A stretch of DNA of 47,198 nucleotides from a virus, in IMG/VR virus record IMGVR_UViG_3300021475_000002, positions 1-47,198 of that record, one strand, 5' to 3'. The notes beneath the pieces were generated by a model. That model did not search any database. It saw only the letters and a program-made list of their open reading frames with translations, and was not told the DNA's origin. Below, one piece after another: positions 15,275 through 24,016 of this stretch (position 1 is the first letter of the stretch; each line of letters opens with the position of its first letter). The position numbers and the translations under genes were made by a program.

Positions 15275-15564
15275 CCACAGACGAAATCGAAAAGCTCGTC
15301 GACGAGCTCGAATATCTCATCGAAAATGATCCGACGATGCGGGATCATTTTGAACTGTCGCGAAAATTCAGCCTGGCGGTACGCAAGCACTTCAAAGGCC
15401 GGGCGATTGACCCGATCAAAGTCATTCATGCCAGCGCGAGCATGGTGGGGGTCAATCTGCGTCAGCTCCCTGCCAAGGATCGTGACGCAATCGCGCGTCA
15501 GGTTGTCGATCAACTCGCGTTCGCTTGTACGGCTGACGATGACGCGGACGGGCCGGCGCAATGA
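15271..15564 (+). CDS. Unknown small helical early protein
   Basis: The 97-residue product starts at GTG 15271, overlapping the upstream stop as GTGA, and ends overlapping the next gene by ATGA. It is acidic and helical (TDEIEKLVDELEYLIENDP; LPAKDRDAIARQVVDQL). No family is recognised. Tight coupling shows it is co-translated with the recombination and replication genes. Confidence 0.65.
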   Translation: MTTDEIEKLVDELEYLIENDPTMRDHFELSRKFSLAVRKHFKGRAIDPIKVIHASASMVGVNLRQLPAKDRDAIARQVVDQLAFACTADDDADGPAQ

Positions 15565-16751
15565 CCGAGCATGCCGAGCTTGGCGCGTCATCGTCCGCCA
15601 GATGGATGGCGTGCCCTGGCTCGGTGCCGCTTTCCCGGCCCTACGAAGCCCGCCAATCGGTCTATGCGGCCGAAGGGCATGTCGCCCATGCCCTTGCGGA
15701 AGCGCGGCTCGGCGGCGCTCCTGGGCCTACTGCAGGGGAGGTCGTCGAGGCGGACGGGCACAAGGTCGTCATCACCGCCGAGATGGAGGACGCCGTCGAA
15801 GTCTATACCGGCGTCGTCGAAGCGATCCGCAAGGGCGCGGATCGCGCCGGCTTCGAGATCAAGGTCAGCATCCTGTCGGTCCCGCCGGGGGCGGAATGCT
15901 ACGGCACGACGGACTTCGTCGCCGTCAAGGCCCGCACCCTGCACGTCGTCGACTTCAAGTACGGCAAGGGCGTCGCCGTTCACGTCGCGGGCAACAGCCA
16001 GGCGCTGTTCTATGCGCTCGCTGCCTGGGAGACGCTCAAGCCCGACATTGACGAGATCGAAATCGTCATCGTCCAGCCGCGCATCGACGGCGCCGCGCCG
16101 AAGGTTTGGACGATCGACCTCATCGACCTCCTGATGTGGCGCGACAACGAACTCCTGCCTGCGGTCCAACGTATCCTGGATGGCGATAAAAGCCTTCACG
16201 ACGGCCCCTGGTGCCGTTTCTGCCCGGCCTTGGCCGCATGCCCGCTCAAGCACGACTTGGCGCAGGCGGCGGCGAAATTGGCGTTTATCGGAGACGGCGC
16301 GCCCGCCAACGTCGAGGACGTCTCGCCGGCCGAATTGGCGGACCGCCTCAAACTCGGCATGCGCCTCGCCGATTGGTTTGCGGCGCTGCAGGACGAAGCG
16401 ACGTTGTTGATCCGCCGCGGCGAGGACGTGCCGGGCTTCAAGCTGGTCGAGGGCCGCGCGCACCGCAAGTGGGCCGACGACGACAAAGCGATCATCGCTG
16501 CACTGATGAAGCGCGGGCGGTTTGACGCGCGCCAGGCCGAAAGCTTCTACGCGCCGCCCGAGCTGCAGTCGCCGGCGCAGCTCGAGAAGACGCTCAAGCG
16601 CATGCGGCTCAATCCCGCCCCGCTGCTCGAGGGGCTGATCAACCGGCCCGCCGGCAAGCCCGCCCTGGTCACGATCGACGACCCGCGACCGGCCATGCGG
16701 TTGATGACCGTGCAAGAGGCGTTCCGGCAATCAGTCGAGGAGGATGTCTGA
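15561..16751 (+). CDS. DUF2800 family, Cas4/RecB-like nuclease
   Basis: This 396-residue protein matches the phage DUF2800 family. The N-terminus SSARWMACPGSVPLSRPYE and EGHVAHALAEARL are typical. A PD-(D/E)XK nuclease core is visible: GTTDFVAV then LHVVDFKYGKG (Asp...Asp-x-Lys), then QALFYALAAW. It is followed by a four-Cys-like WCRFCPALAACPLK segment that recalls the iron-sulphur cluster of Cas4/AddB exonucleases. It probably works with the downstream ssDNA-binding protein in phage recombination or DNA-end processing. Confidence 0.85.
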   Translation: MTEHAELGASSSARWMACPGSVPLSRPYEARQSVYAAEGHVAHALAEARLGGAPGPTAGEVVEADGHKVVITAEMEDAVEVYTGVVEAIRKGADRAGFEIKVSILSVPPGAECYGTTDFVAVKARTLHVVDFKYGKGVAVHVAGNSQALFYALAAWETLKPDIDEIEIVIVQPRIDGAAPKVWTIDLIDLLMWRDNELLPAVQRILDGDKSLHDGPWCRFCPALAACPLKHDLAQAAAKLAFIGDGAPANVEDVSPAELADRLKLGMRLADWFAALQDEATLLIRRGEDVPGFKLVEGRAHRKWADDDKAIIAALMKRGRFDARQAESFYAPPELQSPAQLEKTLKRMRLNPAPLLEGLINRPAGKPALVTIDDPRPAMRLMTVQEAFRQSVEEDV

Positions 16752-16961
16752 ATGATCGAGACGACACAGTTTCGCTTGCCTTTTTCCTACCCCGCCACGG
16801 TAAAGCCGCCGCCGTTGAGGGCCGAAGACCTGCCGGCGGAAATGACGAGGCTGAGAATGGAAGTCGCCATTCTGCGCGCCAAACTCGAGCGCTTGGGCGT
16901 GATCCTCGAAACGGCGGCAATGCTGATCGACGCCCACCCTGAAAACTTGGAGAACCGATAA
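16752..16961 (+). CDS. Small leucine-zipper-like protein
   Basis: The 69-residue product sits between DUF2800 and DUF2815 genes with no gap and a TAATG overlap with the latter. After a short Pro-rich N-terminus, residues 25-60 form a heptad-like helix (AEMTRLRMEVAILRAKLERL). It may be a dimerising accessory to one of its neighbours. Confidence 0.6.
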   Translation: MIETTQFRLPFSYPATVKPPPLRAEDLPAEMTRLRMEVAILRAKLERLGVILETAAMLIDAHPENLENR

Positions 16962-17494
16962 TGCCTAATTTCCAGACTGCCGTCGGAACGCTCAGCTATC
17001 CGCACTTGTTCAAGCCGCGCGAGAAAGCCAAGGGCGCGACCGAAAAAGTCTACAGCGCCGTCCTCTTGTTCGACGCCAAGCAGATCAAGTCGCCGCAGTA
17101 TCAGGCCATGGTCAAGGAGGTCGAGGAGCTGGCGCGCACGGCGTTCCCCAAAGACATCCTAGGGCGATCGCTGCGGACGCCGTTCCGCGACGCGCACGAA
17201 AAGGACAGCTTCCCGCCCGAATACGATGTCTTCATCAACGCCTGGTCGAACGAAAAGCCGGGCATCGTTGACGCACAGCGCAACGACATCTTCGATTCCG
17301 GCGAGGTCTGGCCGGGTCAGCAGGCGCGCTTCGTCATCGCGCCGTTCACTTACGCAAATTCCGGCAACAAAGGCGTGAGTTTCTATCTGCATCACGTCCA
17401 GATCGTGCGGTCGGAAGGCTGCAAACGCCTCGACAACCGTAAGTCCGCAAAAGAGGCGTTCGACGCCGAATACGACGACCTCGACGATGTGTGA
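16961..17494 (+). CDS. DUF2815 single-stranded DNA-binding protein
   Basis: The 177-residue protein belongs to the DUF2815 family of phage ssDNA-binding proteins related to T7 gp2.5. Typical features are the N-terminal VGTLSYPHLFKPREKAKG, KVYSAVLLFD, FINAWSNEKPGIVDAQ, WPGQQARFVIAPFTYAN and a highly acidic C-terminal tail (DAEYDDLDDV) that usually binds partner replication proteins. It directly precedes the DNA polymerase gene. It would coat single strands during replication and recombination. Confidence 0.85.
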   Translation: MPNFQTAVGTLSYPHLFKPREKAKGATEKVYSAVLLFDAKQIKSPQYQAMVKEVEELARTAFPKDILGRSLRTPFRDAHEKDSFPPEYDVFINAWSNEKPGIVDAQRNDIFDSGEVWPGQQARFVIAPFTYANSGNKGVSFYLHHVQIVRSEGCKRLDNRKSAKEAFDAEYDDLDDV

Positions 17495-17497
17495 ACG

Positions 17498-19486
17498 ATG
17501 GCGCTCAAGCTGTCGGGCGATTTCGAGACGGCGTCGCTCGGCAGCCTGCCGCAGATGGGCGCGCACAAGTACGCCCGTCAGCCATCGACCCGCATCTTGT
17601 GCTTCGCTTACGCGATCGAGGAGGACGACCCCGCCGTCTGGTTCCCCGAGCATCAGGCGCCGCCGCAGCCGCTCCTGAAAGCCGCCGCCGACCCTAAGCT
17701 CGAATTCTGCGCCTGGAACGCGCAGTTCGAATTCAACGTCTGGAACGTCTGCGGCAAGGTCTGGCGCCTGCCGCCGCTGCCGATCGAACGCTTCCACTGC
17801 ACGATGGCGCGCGCGCTCTATTGGGGCGCGCCGCCCAAGCTCGAGCAGGCCGCCCCGGTCGTCGGCGCCAACGTCAACAAGGACAAGGAGGGCGCAAGGC
17901 TAATGCGTCGAATGACCCGGCCGCGCGACGACGGCTCATGGTGGGACCAGGACGAACGCGACGGCAAAGACCTCCTCATCCGCCTCGGCCAATATTGCAT
18001 GCAGGACGTCCGCACCGAACGCGCGGTCGCGCGCCGGTTGAAGCCGATGCCGCCCGAAGAGCGTCGCCTGTGGCTTCTCGACCAGCGCATGAACGCCCGC
18101 GGGCTCGAGGTTGACATCGACGCCGTCCATAAGATGCAGGCTGTCGTCGAGCATGAGCTTCGCCGCTTGGGCGGACGTCTCGACAAGCTGACCGGTGGCG
18201 CAGTAACCAGCGTCACCCAGACCGGCCGCATCGTCGAGCACCTCAAGGCGCAGAAGGTCCAGATCGACAGCCTCGACAAGCGCGTCCTGCCGCTCGTTCT
18301 CAACGACCCCAAAAATCCGCTAACCGGCGACCAACGCCTGATCCTGACGCTTTACCAAGAGGGCGCCAAGTCTTCGACCGCGAAGCTCGCCCGCATGCGG
18401 AGCTATCAGGACGACGACGGCAGGGTGCGCGGCCTCGTCCAGTATGGCGGCGCGATGCGCACGCTGCGCTGGGCCGGCCGCGGCGTCCAGATCCAGAACT
18501 ATCCGCGGCCGACCAAAGCCATCGATCCGCGCGCTGCGCTCGAGGACATCTTATGCGGCGCCGACGCCGACGCACTCGATTGCATCCACGGCAATCCGAT
18601 GGACGTCGTCTCGCAGTGCTTGCGCGGGGCGTACGTGGCGGCCGCCGGGCGCATGCTGGCGGTATGCGACTATTCGGCGATCGAGGCCCGCGTCGTCGCT
18701 TGGCTCGCCGGCCAGGCTGATGTCCTCGACGTCTTCAGGCGCGGCGAGGACATCTATGTCAAGGCCGCCCGCGACGTCGGTTCGTCCAACCGCCTCTTAG
18801 GCAAGGTCATCATTCTCGCCTGTGGCTTCGGCATGGGATGGAAACGCTTCCACGAAATGGCGGCGGCCTTCGGCATCACTCTGCGCGAACAGCAATCGAA
18901 AGACATCGTCTACGGCTGGCGCGACGCCAACAGCGATACTCGATCGCTTTGGCACAACGTCGATGACATCGTTCGCACGGTCATCGAAGAGAACGTCGTC
19001 GACCGCTGGACATGGACCGACTCGAAGAGGCTTGCCTTCCGCATGGCGCGCGACGAGCGCCTCGCCGGCGCGATGCTGATGCAACTGCCGAGCGGCCGCT
19101 CGATCGTCTACCGCGAGGCGCGCGTCGACGAAATCATCAACGATGCGGACGACGACGGCGTCGGCGAGGTCGAGAAAGTGATCCGTTACGCCGGCCTCGA
19201 CTGGCGCAAGACGTGGACCCGCATCCGCACCTGGGGCGGCAAGCTGGTCGAGAACGCCACGCAAGCAATGGCGCGCGACCTCCTGGCCGACGCCATGCTG
19301 CGGCTCGAGGACGACAGCGACGACCTCAACGTCACCGTTCACGACGAGCTGATCGCCGAGCCCAAAATCGAATGCGCGCACGCCCGTCTCGCGGAAATGA
19401 AGGCGGTGATGTCGGCGCCGCCATCCTGGGCGAGCGGCCTGCCGCTCGCGGCCGAAGGCGCGCTGATGACGAGGTACGGAAAATGA
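17498..19486 (+). CDS. Family A DNA polymerase with 3'-5' exonuclease
   Basis: The 662-residue protein is the phage replicative polymerase. Exonuclease motif I is GDFETAS (D8, E10), motif II lies in AWNAQFEFN and motif III in QYCMQDVRTE. Polymerase motif A is AVCDYSAIEARVVAW, motif B LLGKVIILACGFGMG, and motif C VTVHDELIAEP. All key acidic residues are present, so both activities are likely. The last 14 codons lie in a 42-bp sequence repeated at 20337-20378. The stop overlaps the radical SAM start as ATGA. In the presumed ancestral arrangement it would have overlapped the methyltransferase start instead. Confidence 0.95.
   Translation: MALKLSGDFETASLGSLPQMGAHKYARQPSTRILCFAYAIEEDDPAVWFPEHQAPPQPLLKAAADPKLEFCAWNAQFEFNVWNVCGKVWRLPPLPIERFHCTMARALYWGAPPKLEQAAPVVGANVNKDKEGARLMRRMTRPRDDGSWWDQDERDGKDLLIRLGQYCMQDVRTERAVARRLKPMPPEERRLWLLDQRMNARGLEVDIDAVHKMQAVVEHELRRLGGRLDKLTGGAVTSVTQTGRIVEHLKAQKVQIDSLDKRVLPLVLNDPKNPLTGDQRLILTLYQEGAKSSTAKLARMRSYQDDDGRVRGLVQYGGAMRTLRWAGRGVQIQNYPRPTKAIDPRAALEDILCGADADALDCIHGNPMDVVSQCLRGAYVAAAGRMLAVCDYSAIEARVVAWLAGQADVLDVFRRGEDIYVKAARDVGSSNRLLGKVIILACGFGMGWKRFHEMAAAFGITLREQQSKDIVYGWRDANSDTRSLWHNVDDIVRTVIEENVVDRWTWTDSKRLAFRMARDERLAGAMLMQLPSGRSIVYREARVDEIINDADDDGVGEVEKVIRYAGLDWRKTWTRIRTWGGKLVENATQAMARDLLADAMLRLEDDSDDLNVTVHDELIAEPKIECAHARLAEMKAVMSAPPSWASGLPLAAEGALMTRYGK
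19445..19486. repeat. Direct repeat flanking radical SAM cassette, copy 1
   Basis: This 42-bp sequence encodes the polymerase C-terminus and matches 20337-20378 at 38 positions, the first 24 being identical. The stop and overlapping start (AAATGA) launch the radical SAM gene. Confidence 0.95.
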
Positions 19487-20358
19487 CCGCCCCGCTTCCG
19501 GTGACGGGTTGGGTGAAAGGCGTCGCGCATTGGCATGACGACGAAACAGCCTTCATTTCAGTCGCTTTCACCTGGCGGTTGAACGAAGCCCGGCGTTTAG
19601 CGGAAGATTATCGTTCGCTTGGCTACGAAGTCCGCGTCGGCGGCCCTGGCGTTTTCACTCGCAAAACTTTCTTAGCCGACATCGCCAAAGTCGGCGGTGA
19701 ATATCTGGATGCGATCGTGCGCCACCATTCCCAAGCGACCCGTGCAAGCTATGGCTGTCCTGTCGGCTGCTGGTTTTGCATCGTTCCGAAAATGGATGGA
19801 AAGCAGTTCCGTCTACTGCCGGACTTTCCCGTTCGCCCGATCCTTTGCGACGACAACCTGTCAGCACTGCCCGCCGATTATCAAAACCACATTGTTGCTC
19901 GCTATCGCACGACCGGTATTCCGCTCCTTGACGCTAATTCAGGTTTCGAACCAGGGACATTCGATCAAGACGTATTCGAACGTTGGCGACCGATCTTAAA
20001 AGGTCCATGGCGCTTCGCGTTCGACGAGATGAGCGAAGGGGACAATGTCAAACGCGCTTTTCGCGTCCTGAAGGACATCCCGGCGCGGCGCAAGCAAGTT
20101 TACACAATGATCGGCCATGAACCTTTTAACGTCTGCATGGATCGCATCCGCAGCGTTATCGAGGCCGGCGGTGAACCTTATGCCCAACCGTTCATCAAGC
20201 TCAATGCTTTAGAGAAAAAACCAGCAATTCGACATGACTGGACGCCCGAACTCCTGCGGCATGTTCAACGCTGGGTGAACCGCCGGCTTTGGCGAAAGGT
20301 CGTTTTCAAAGACTACGACGCATCCGTCCGCACTAACTCGCGGCCGAAGGCGCGCTGA
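19483..20358 (+). CDS. Phage radical SAM protein of unknown function
   Basis: The 291-residue protein starts at ATG 19483 (ATGA overlap with polymerase). The CxxxCxxC cluster motif is GCPVGCWFC (C92, C96, C99), which should bind a 4Fe-4S cluster and SAM. The N-terminal 60 residues (AFISVAFTWRLNEARRLAED, then GYEVRVGGPG) resemble a truncated B12-binding-type domain. Other signatures are ILCDDNLSALPADY, DANSGFEPGTFD, WRFAFDEMSEGDN, GHEPFNVCMDRI and VNRRLWRKVVFKDY. I recognise this as a recurrent phage radical SAM family without known reaction. GC content is visibly lower than in neighbours. Its last five codons are read from the second flanking repeat in another frame. Possible roles are nucleotide or DNA-base modification, or tRNA modification. 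Confidence 0.85.
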   Translation: MTAPLPVTGWVKGVAHWHDDETAFISVAFTWRLNEARRLAEDYRSLGYEVRVGGPGVFTRKTFLADIAKVGGEYLDAIVRHHSQATRASYGCPVGCWFCIVPKMDGKQFRLLPDFPVRPILCDDNLSALPADYQNHIVARYRTTGIPLLDANSGFEPGTFDQDVFERWRPILKGPWRFAFDEMSEGDNVKRAFRVLKDIPARRKQVYTMIGHEPFNVCMDRIRSVIEAGGEPYAQPFIKLNALEKKPAIRHDWTPELLRHVQRWVNRRLWRKVVFKDYDASVRTNSRPKAR

Positions 20359-20378
20359 TGGCGCGATACGGAAAGTGA
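20337..20378. repeat. Direct repeat flanking radical SAM cassette, copy 2
   Basis: This is the second copy of the polymerase-end sequence (38/42 identical to 19445-19486). Read in the polymerase frame it encodes [12 protein letters not shown] and a stop that overlaps the methyltransferase start as GTGA. It therefore looks like the original junction between polymerase and methyltransferase genes. Confidence 0.95.
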
Positions 20379-21421
20379 GCGTTTTTTATAATGACAATGA
20401 CCTTTTCGTTTGCGACTGGCTCCGCAACCTCATCGCGAACGGGCGGCTCCCCGCCGGCGTCGTCGACGATACGAGCATCGCTGACCTCGACCGACGAAAG
20501 CTGGCCGGCGTTCGCCAGGTTCATTTCTTTGCTGGGATCGGCGTCTGGCCGGCCGCGCTCCGCGCCGCCGGCTGGCCCGACCGCCAGCGCGTCTGGACCG
20601 GATCGTGCCCGTGCCAGCCTTTCAGCGCCGCCGGCAAAGGAGGCGGGTTCGCCGACGACCGGCATCTCTGGCCGGCCTGGTTCCGGCACATCCGCCAGCA
20701 TCGCCCTGACACGATCTTTGGGGAACAGGTTGAAGGCCCGGCTGGACGGGCGTGGCTCGACCTTGTTTTCGCTGACCTGGAAGGAATCGGTTACGCCTGC
20801 GGGGCGGCGGTATTCCCTGCTGCGGGCGTCGGCGCCCCGCACGCCCGTCACCGCATTGTCTTCGTGGCCGACGCCGCGGGGGCGCGACGACGAACGTTGC
20901 TCGGAGAGCAAGGAATCCCGAAATACGCGCGGGACAAGAAGCGCGATCGACCTAGTGACGACGGCGCAATTGGCGGGCTGGCCGACGCCGCAGGCGCGCG
21001 ATCACAAGGGGGCCGATCTGGAGTGGGTCCACGACCGGGGCGGCAAGGGGCCGCCGCTGAACGAAGTGGCGCGGCTAGCGGGCCGGCCGACGCCAAACGC
21101 GAACCCATCCGGCAACAGCTTGAGAGCGAACGAGGAACGGCAGCGGAAGAACCCCAATTTAGGGGTTCGGAAATCACCATGCGATCTCTCGGTAGCGGTT
21201 CAGTTGGCAGGCCCGGCCCGGTTAACGGCGTCTGGCGAGATGCTGACTGGATCTTCTGCCGCGACGGCCTCTGGCGGCCAGTTGAACCCGGCTCATTCCC
21301 GCTGGCTCATGGGGCTCCCGCCAGAGTGGGACGCCTGCGCGCCTACGGCAACGCGGTCGTCCTCCAGGCCGCGCAAGTCTTCGTCGAAGCCTTTCTCGAG
21401 CACGAAGCCTTGAGCCTATGA
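20375..21421 (+). CDS. C5 cytosine DNA methyltransferase
   Basis: The 348-residue protein starts at GTG 20375. Motif I is [17 protein letters not shown] (residues 50-66), the catalytic motif [19 protein letters not shown] (Cys 80), motif VI is represented by FGEQVEG, motif VIII by [15 protein letters not shown], and motif X by [11 protein letters not shown] near residue 320. It would methylate cytosine in phage DNA, likely protecting it from host restriction. It carries the recurrent C-terminal phrase [12 protein letters not shown]...[14 protein letters not shown]. The central target-recognition part is unusually Arg/Gly/Ala-rich because a second reading frame covers the same DNA. It overlaps the primase-helicase start as ATGA. 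Confidence 0.9.
   Translation: MSVFYNDNDLFVCDWLRNLIANGRLPAGVVDDTSIADLDRRKLAGVRQVHFFAGIGVWPAALRAAGWPDRQRVWTGSCPCQPFSAAGKGGGFADDRHLWPAWFRHIRQHRPDTIFGEQVEGPAGRAWLDLVFADLEGIGYACGAAVFPAAGVGAPHARHRIVFVADAAGARRRTLLGEQGIPKYARDKKRDRPSDDGAIGGLADAAGARSQGGRSGVGPRPGRQGAAAERSGAASGPADAKREPIRQQLESERGTAAEEPQFRGSEITMRSLGSGSVGRPGPVNGVWRDADWIFCRDGLWRPVEPGSFPLAHGAPARVGRLRAYGNAVVLQAAQVFVEAFLEHEALSL
20391..21413 (+). CDS. Overlapping +1 frame within methyltransferase gene
   Basis: A second 340-codon open frame lies wholly within the methyltransferase gene. Its product contains [56 protein letters not shown] and [20 protein letters not shown] recognise these phrases from many phage proteins annotated as hypothetical or methyltransferase-associated. 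This may be a real dual-coded product, perhaps reached by frameshifting, or a frame kept open by high GC and conserved methyltransferase codons. No start with a good ribosome site is evident; the ATG at 20391 lies just 16 bases after the methyltransferase start. Confidence 0.4.
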   Translation: MTMTFSFATGSATSSRTGGSPPASSTIRASLTSTDESWPAFARFISLLGSASGRPRSAPPAGPTASASGPDRARASLSAPPAKEAGSPTTGISGRPGSGTSASIALTRSLGNRLKARLDGRGSTLFSLTWKESVTPAGRRYSLLRASAPRTPVTALSSWPTPRGRDDERCSESKESRNTRGTRSAIDLVTTAQLAGWPTPQARDHKGADLEWVHDRGGKGPPLNEVARLAGRPTPNANPSGNSLRANEERQRKNPNLGVRKSPCDLSVAVQLAGPARLTASGEMLTGSSAATASGGQLNPAHSRWLMGLPPEWDACAPTATRSSSRPRKSSSKPFSSTKP

Positions 21422-23787
21422 CCAAGCGGCATGTTGACTATGTCAAGAATTATGCCGCCAACCTCACGCCGGTCATTCCGCACGATGCCCGGCTGGCTGC
21501 GAATTCGAAGATTGACGCCGCGAATCGCGGCAAGGTGCCGGGCCGGCGCCTGGCCGACGGAACCTGGGTCGGCGGCTGGAAAGACCTCGGCGACGCCGAC
21601 ATGGCCGCCGCCCGCTCGTGGGACGAAATGGGCGCAGGCGTCGGGTTCCGCTTCGGCCGTCCGCTTCCCGACGGCGTCGGCGCGATCGACGTCGACCTCA
21701 CTGTCAAGGACGATTCCGAGCGCGTGCTGGCGATCGCCAAGACGACGTTCGGCTTCAGGCTTGCGGTGCGCCGGGTCGACCATCCCGAACACGCCAAGCT
21801 TCTCATCATGTTTCGTCTTAAGGGCGAAATGCCGCGCAGCTTCGACGTCGCCGTCAAGCAGAGCGACGGCGAGCGCGGCAAAGTGCAATTCCTCGGGCCG
21901 GGCCGGTATGGCAACATCCACGGCGTCCATCCGACCCGCCTTCGGCCATACGTCTGGGACAATGACCCGGCCGACGTTCCCCTGGCGCTGGTCGATCGCG
22001 CGACCTTCGACAGCTTCTGGGCGCGCCTGGGAAAAGAATTCGACAGCGTCCGCACGACACCCAACTATTCCGCGCACGAGGTCGAGCGTGAGCCCGAGCG
22101 CTGCGCGCCGGAAGAACTGACTGCGCTCGTTGCGCTGATCCCCAACGACCAGGCGTTCGAAACCTACGACGCTTTCATTTCGATGGGCTCCGCGATCCAC
22201 GGCGCGAGCGGCGGACAGCCATGGGGCCGCGCGCAATGGCTCGACTGGTGCGACCAGGTCGACCAGGGCGACCCCGACAAGCCCGAGCGCTTCTGGGATA
22301 CGATGCTGAAGGCGCGCATTGGCGTCGAGCGGCTGCGTCGCTGGGCCAACGAACGCTGTCCCCAGGAAATGGCCAAGCGGGCGTTCGCTGATGCGCCGAT
22401 CGAGCCCGAAGCGCTCGAGGAGGCCGACGAGGATCTGCGCTTCGCACAGACGTTCCTCAACCGCTATTGCCTGGTCGGCGGGGCGGAATTCTACGCCCTG
22501 CCGCCGCGACAGCCCTACGCCGCGGCCGCCTTCAACCTGATGATGGCGAAAGACGAGAAACGCCTGCGCCGCTATTTCGGCGACAAGCGCAATACGCTTT
22601 CGCATCTGTTCGCCCGCCACAGCGAGAACACGGTCGATGCCGTCGTCCATGAGCCCGGCCGGCCACGCTTTATCGACAAAGGCCAAAGCCGGTGCCTGAA
22701 TCTGTGGACCCCGCCGCCGCGCCCGCACCGCGACAAGCCGATCGATATGGAGGTCGTCGATTTCTACGAGGAGCTAGTGACGTTCGTCCTCGGCGCAGCC
22801 AAAGAAGCGCGCCTGTGGATGCTATGGCATGCCTATCTCATGCAGCACCCGGACTGGGCGCCGGGCTGGCACTGGATCGTCCAGACGGACCAGGGACTGG
22901 GCAAAGACCTCATCCTGCGTCCGATCGGGCTCGCGCACGGCGACGACTATATTCCGGTCGGTCCCAAGGTACTGACCAGCCCATACAATCCCTATGCCGA
23001 GAAGCACCTGGTCGCTATCAGCGAGATGCGCGAGCGCAACCGTGATGACGTCTACACGATGCTGAAGGCGATCACGTCCGGCAATCCGGTCGTCTCGATC
23101 CACCGCAAGTATCGCGACCCGTATCTCGCGCCCAACGTCGCCGGCTTCGTGATCTTCTCCAACGAGCTGCACCCGCTCAAGATCGCGCACGACGACCGGC
23201 GCTTTCACGTCGTCAGTAATTTTGGCGTCACCCGACGCTTGCCGGCCTACTACGCCAAAGCCGTCACGGCGTTCGACCGGCATTGGCCGGCGATCGGCGA
23301 GTGGCTGATGCGCACCCAGATCGACGACGCCGACCTCGACATCCTCCAGGGCAACGCCGCCAAAAGCGAAGCCAAGACGCAGATGGCGCTGCGCGCCTGG
23401 GAGCGCATGTTCCTCGACATCGTCGGCGAGATCGAGAGCGACGCGCCCCCGCCCGGCTATCTGCCGGTCGCCACGACGACCGACCTCATCAAATGGTTCA
23501 AGGCGCAGGAACTGCCGGCGCACGACATGCCCAACCGTCTCGACTTCCCCGATGAGATTCATCGTCTCGGCGCGCGCCCGCTCAACCCAGCGCCCGACAA
23601 CCCGAAGCGCGCAAACCCAACCATGGGCTCGCGCCTGTGGCGCATCGCCAGGTTCTGGACCGACCAGACCGGCGTGCGTTGGGACATCGAGAAGGTCGGC
23701 CCGACGCGCCTGGCGAAGCTCTACGACGAGCGGGTGATGCCGGCCCCCGACTTGAGGGCGGTCGACGACGAAGAGGACGTCGTCTGA
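21418..23787 (+). CDS. Primase-helicase (AEP prim-pol plus SF3-type helicase)
   Basis: The 789-residue protein combines an N-terminal bifunctional primase-polymerase domain, with catalytic Asp pair D91/D93 in GVGAIDVDLTV and GKVQFLGPGRYGNIHG, a PriCT-2-like linker (YDAFISMGSAIHGASGG then WLDWCDQV), and a C-terminal helicase domain. Walker A is QTDQGLGKDLI (about 489-499), the Walker B position is HLVAISEM, and the sensor is GFVIFSNELHPLK. It closely follows the layout of phage DUF5906/virulence-associated E-type helicases. It would prime and unwind DNA at phage forks and works with the polymerase encoded upstream. Confidence 0.85.
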   Translation: MTKRHVDYVKNYAANLTPVIPHDARLAANSKIDAANRGKVPGRRLADGTWVGGWKDLGDADMAAARSWDEMGAGVGFRFGRPLPDGVGAIDVDLTVKDDSERVLAIAKTTFGFRLAVRRVDHPEHAKLLIMFRLKGEMPRSFDVAVKQSDGERGKVQFLGPGRYGNIHGVHPTRLRPYVWDNDPADVPLALVDRATFDSFWARLGKEFDSVRTTPNYSAHEVEREPERCAPEELTALVALIPNDQAFETYDAFISMGSAIHGASGGQPWGRAQWLDWCDQVDQGDPDKPERFWDTMLKARIGVERLRRWANERCPQEMAKRAFADAPIEPEALEEADEDLRFAQTFLNRYCLVGGAEFYALPPRQPYAAAAFNLMMAKDEKRLRRYFGDKRNTLSHLFARHSENTVDAVVHEPGRPRFIDKGQSRCLNLWTPPPRPHRDKPIDMEVVDFYEELVTFVLGAAKEARLWMLWHAYLMQHPDWAPGWHWIVQTDQGLGKDLILRPIGLAHGDDYIPVGPKVLTSPYNPYAEKHLVAISEMRERNRDDVYTMLKAITSGNPVVSIHRKYRDPYLAPNVAGFVIFSNELHPLKIAHDDRRFHVVSNFGVTRRLPAYYAKAVTAFDRHWPAIGEWLMRTQIDDADLDILQGNAAKSEAKTQMALRAWERMFLDIVGEIESDAPPPGYLPVATTTDLIKWFKAQELPAHDMPNRLDFPDEIHRLGARPLNPAPDNPKRANPTMGSRLWRIARFWTDQTGVRWDIEKVGPTRLAKLYDERVMPAPDLRAVDDEEDVV

Positions 23788-23803
23788 AGTGCGGAAGAGA
23801 AAA

Positions 23804-24016
23804 ATGCTGTGGAATTGGCTCCAGCGACGATGGCATGCACAGCAACGGCGCATCGACATGGACATTCTGTGGCCGGCCTGCCTCCGCGAAGCGCGCGACC
23901 TCGACCATGCCAAGGCGGCGTTCGCCCGGCACTGCATGCACGACGAAGCCTGGCTGGCGCTCGGCGAGAACGCCATCATCGAACTCATCGACGACCTTCG
24001 AAATGACGGAAAATGA
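23804..24016 (+). CDS. Small conserved phage protein
   Basis: The 70-residue product starts at ATG 23804 with GGAAGAG close upstream; a GTG at 23789 is an alternative. The sequence MLWNWLQRRWHAQQRR then MDILWPACLREARDLDHAKA and AFARHCMHDEAWLALG matches a small family common in alphaproteobacterial phages and genomes, of unknown function. It overlaps the next gene by ATGA. Confidence 0.7.
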   Translation: MLWNWLQRRWHAQQRRIDMDILWPACLREARDLDHAKAAFARHCMHDEAWLALGENAIIELIDDLRNDGK

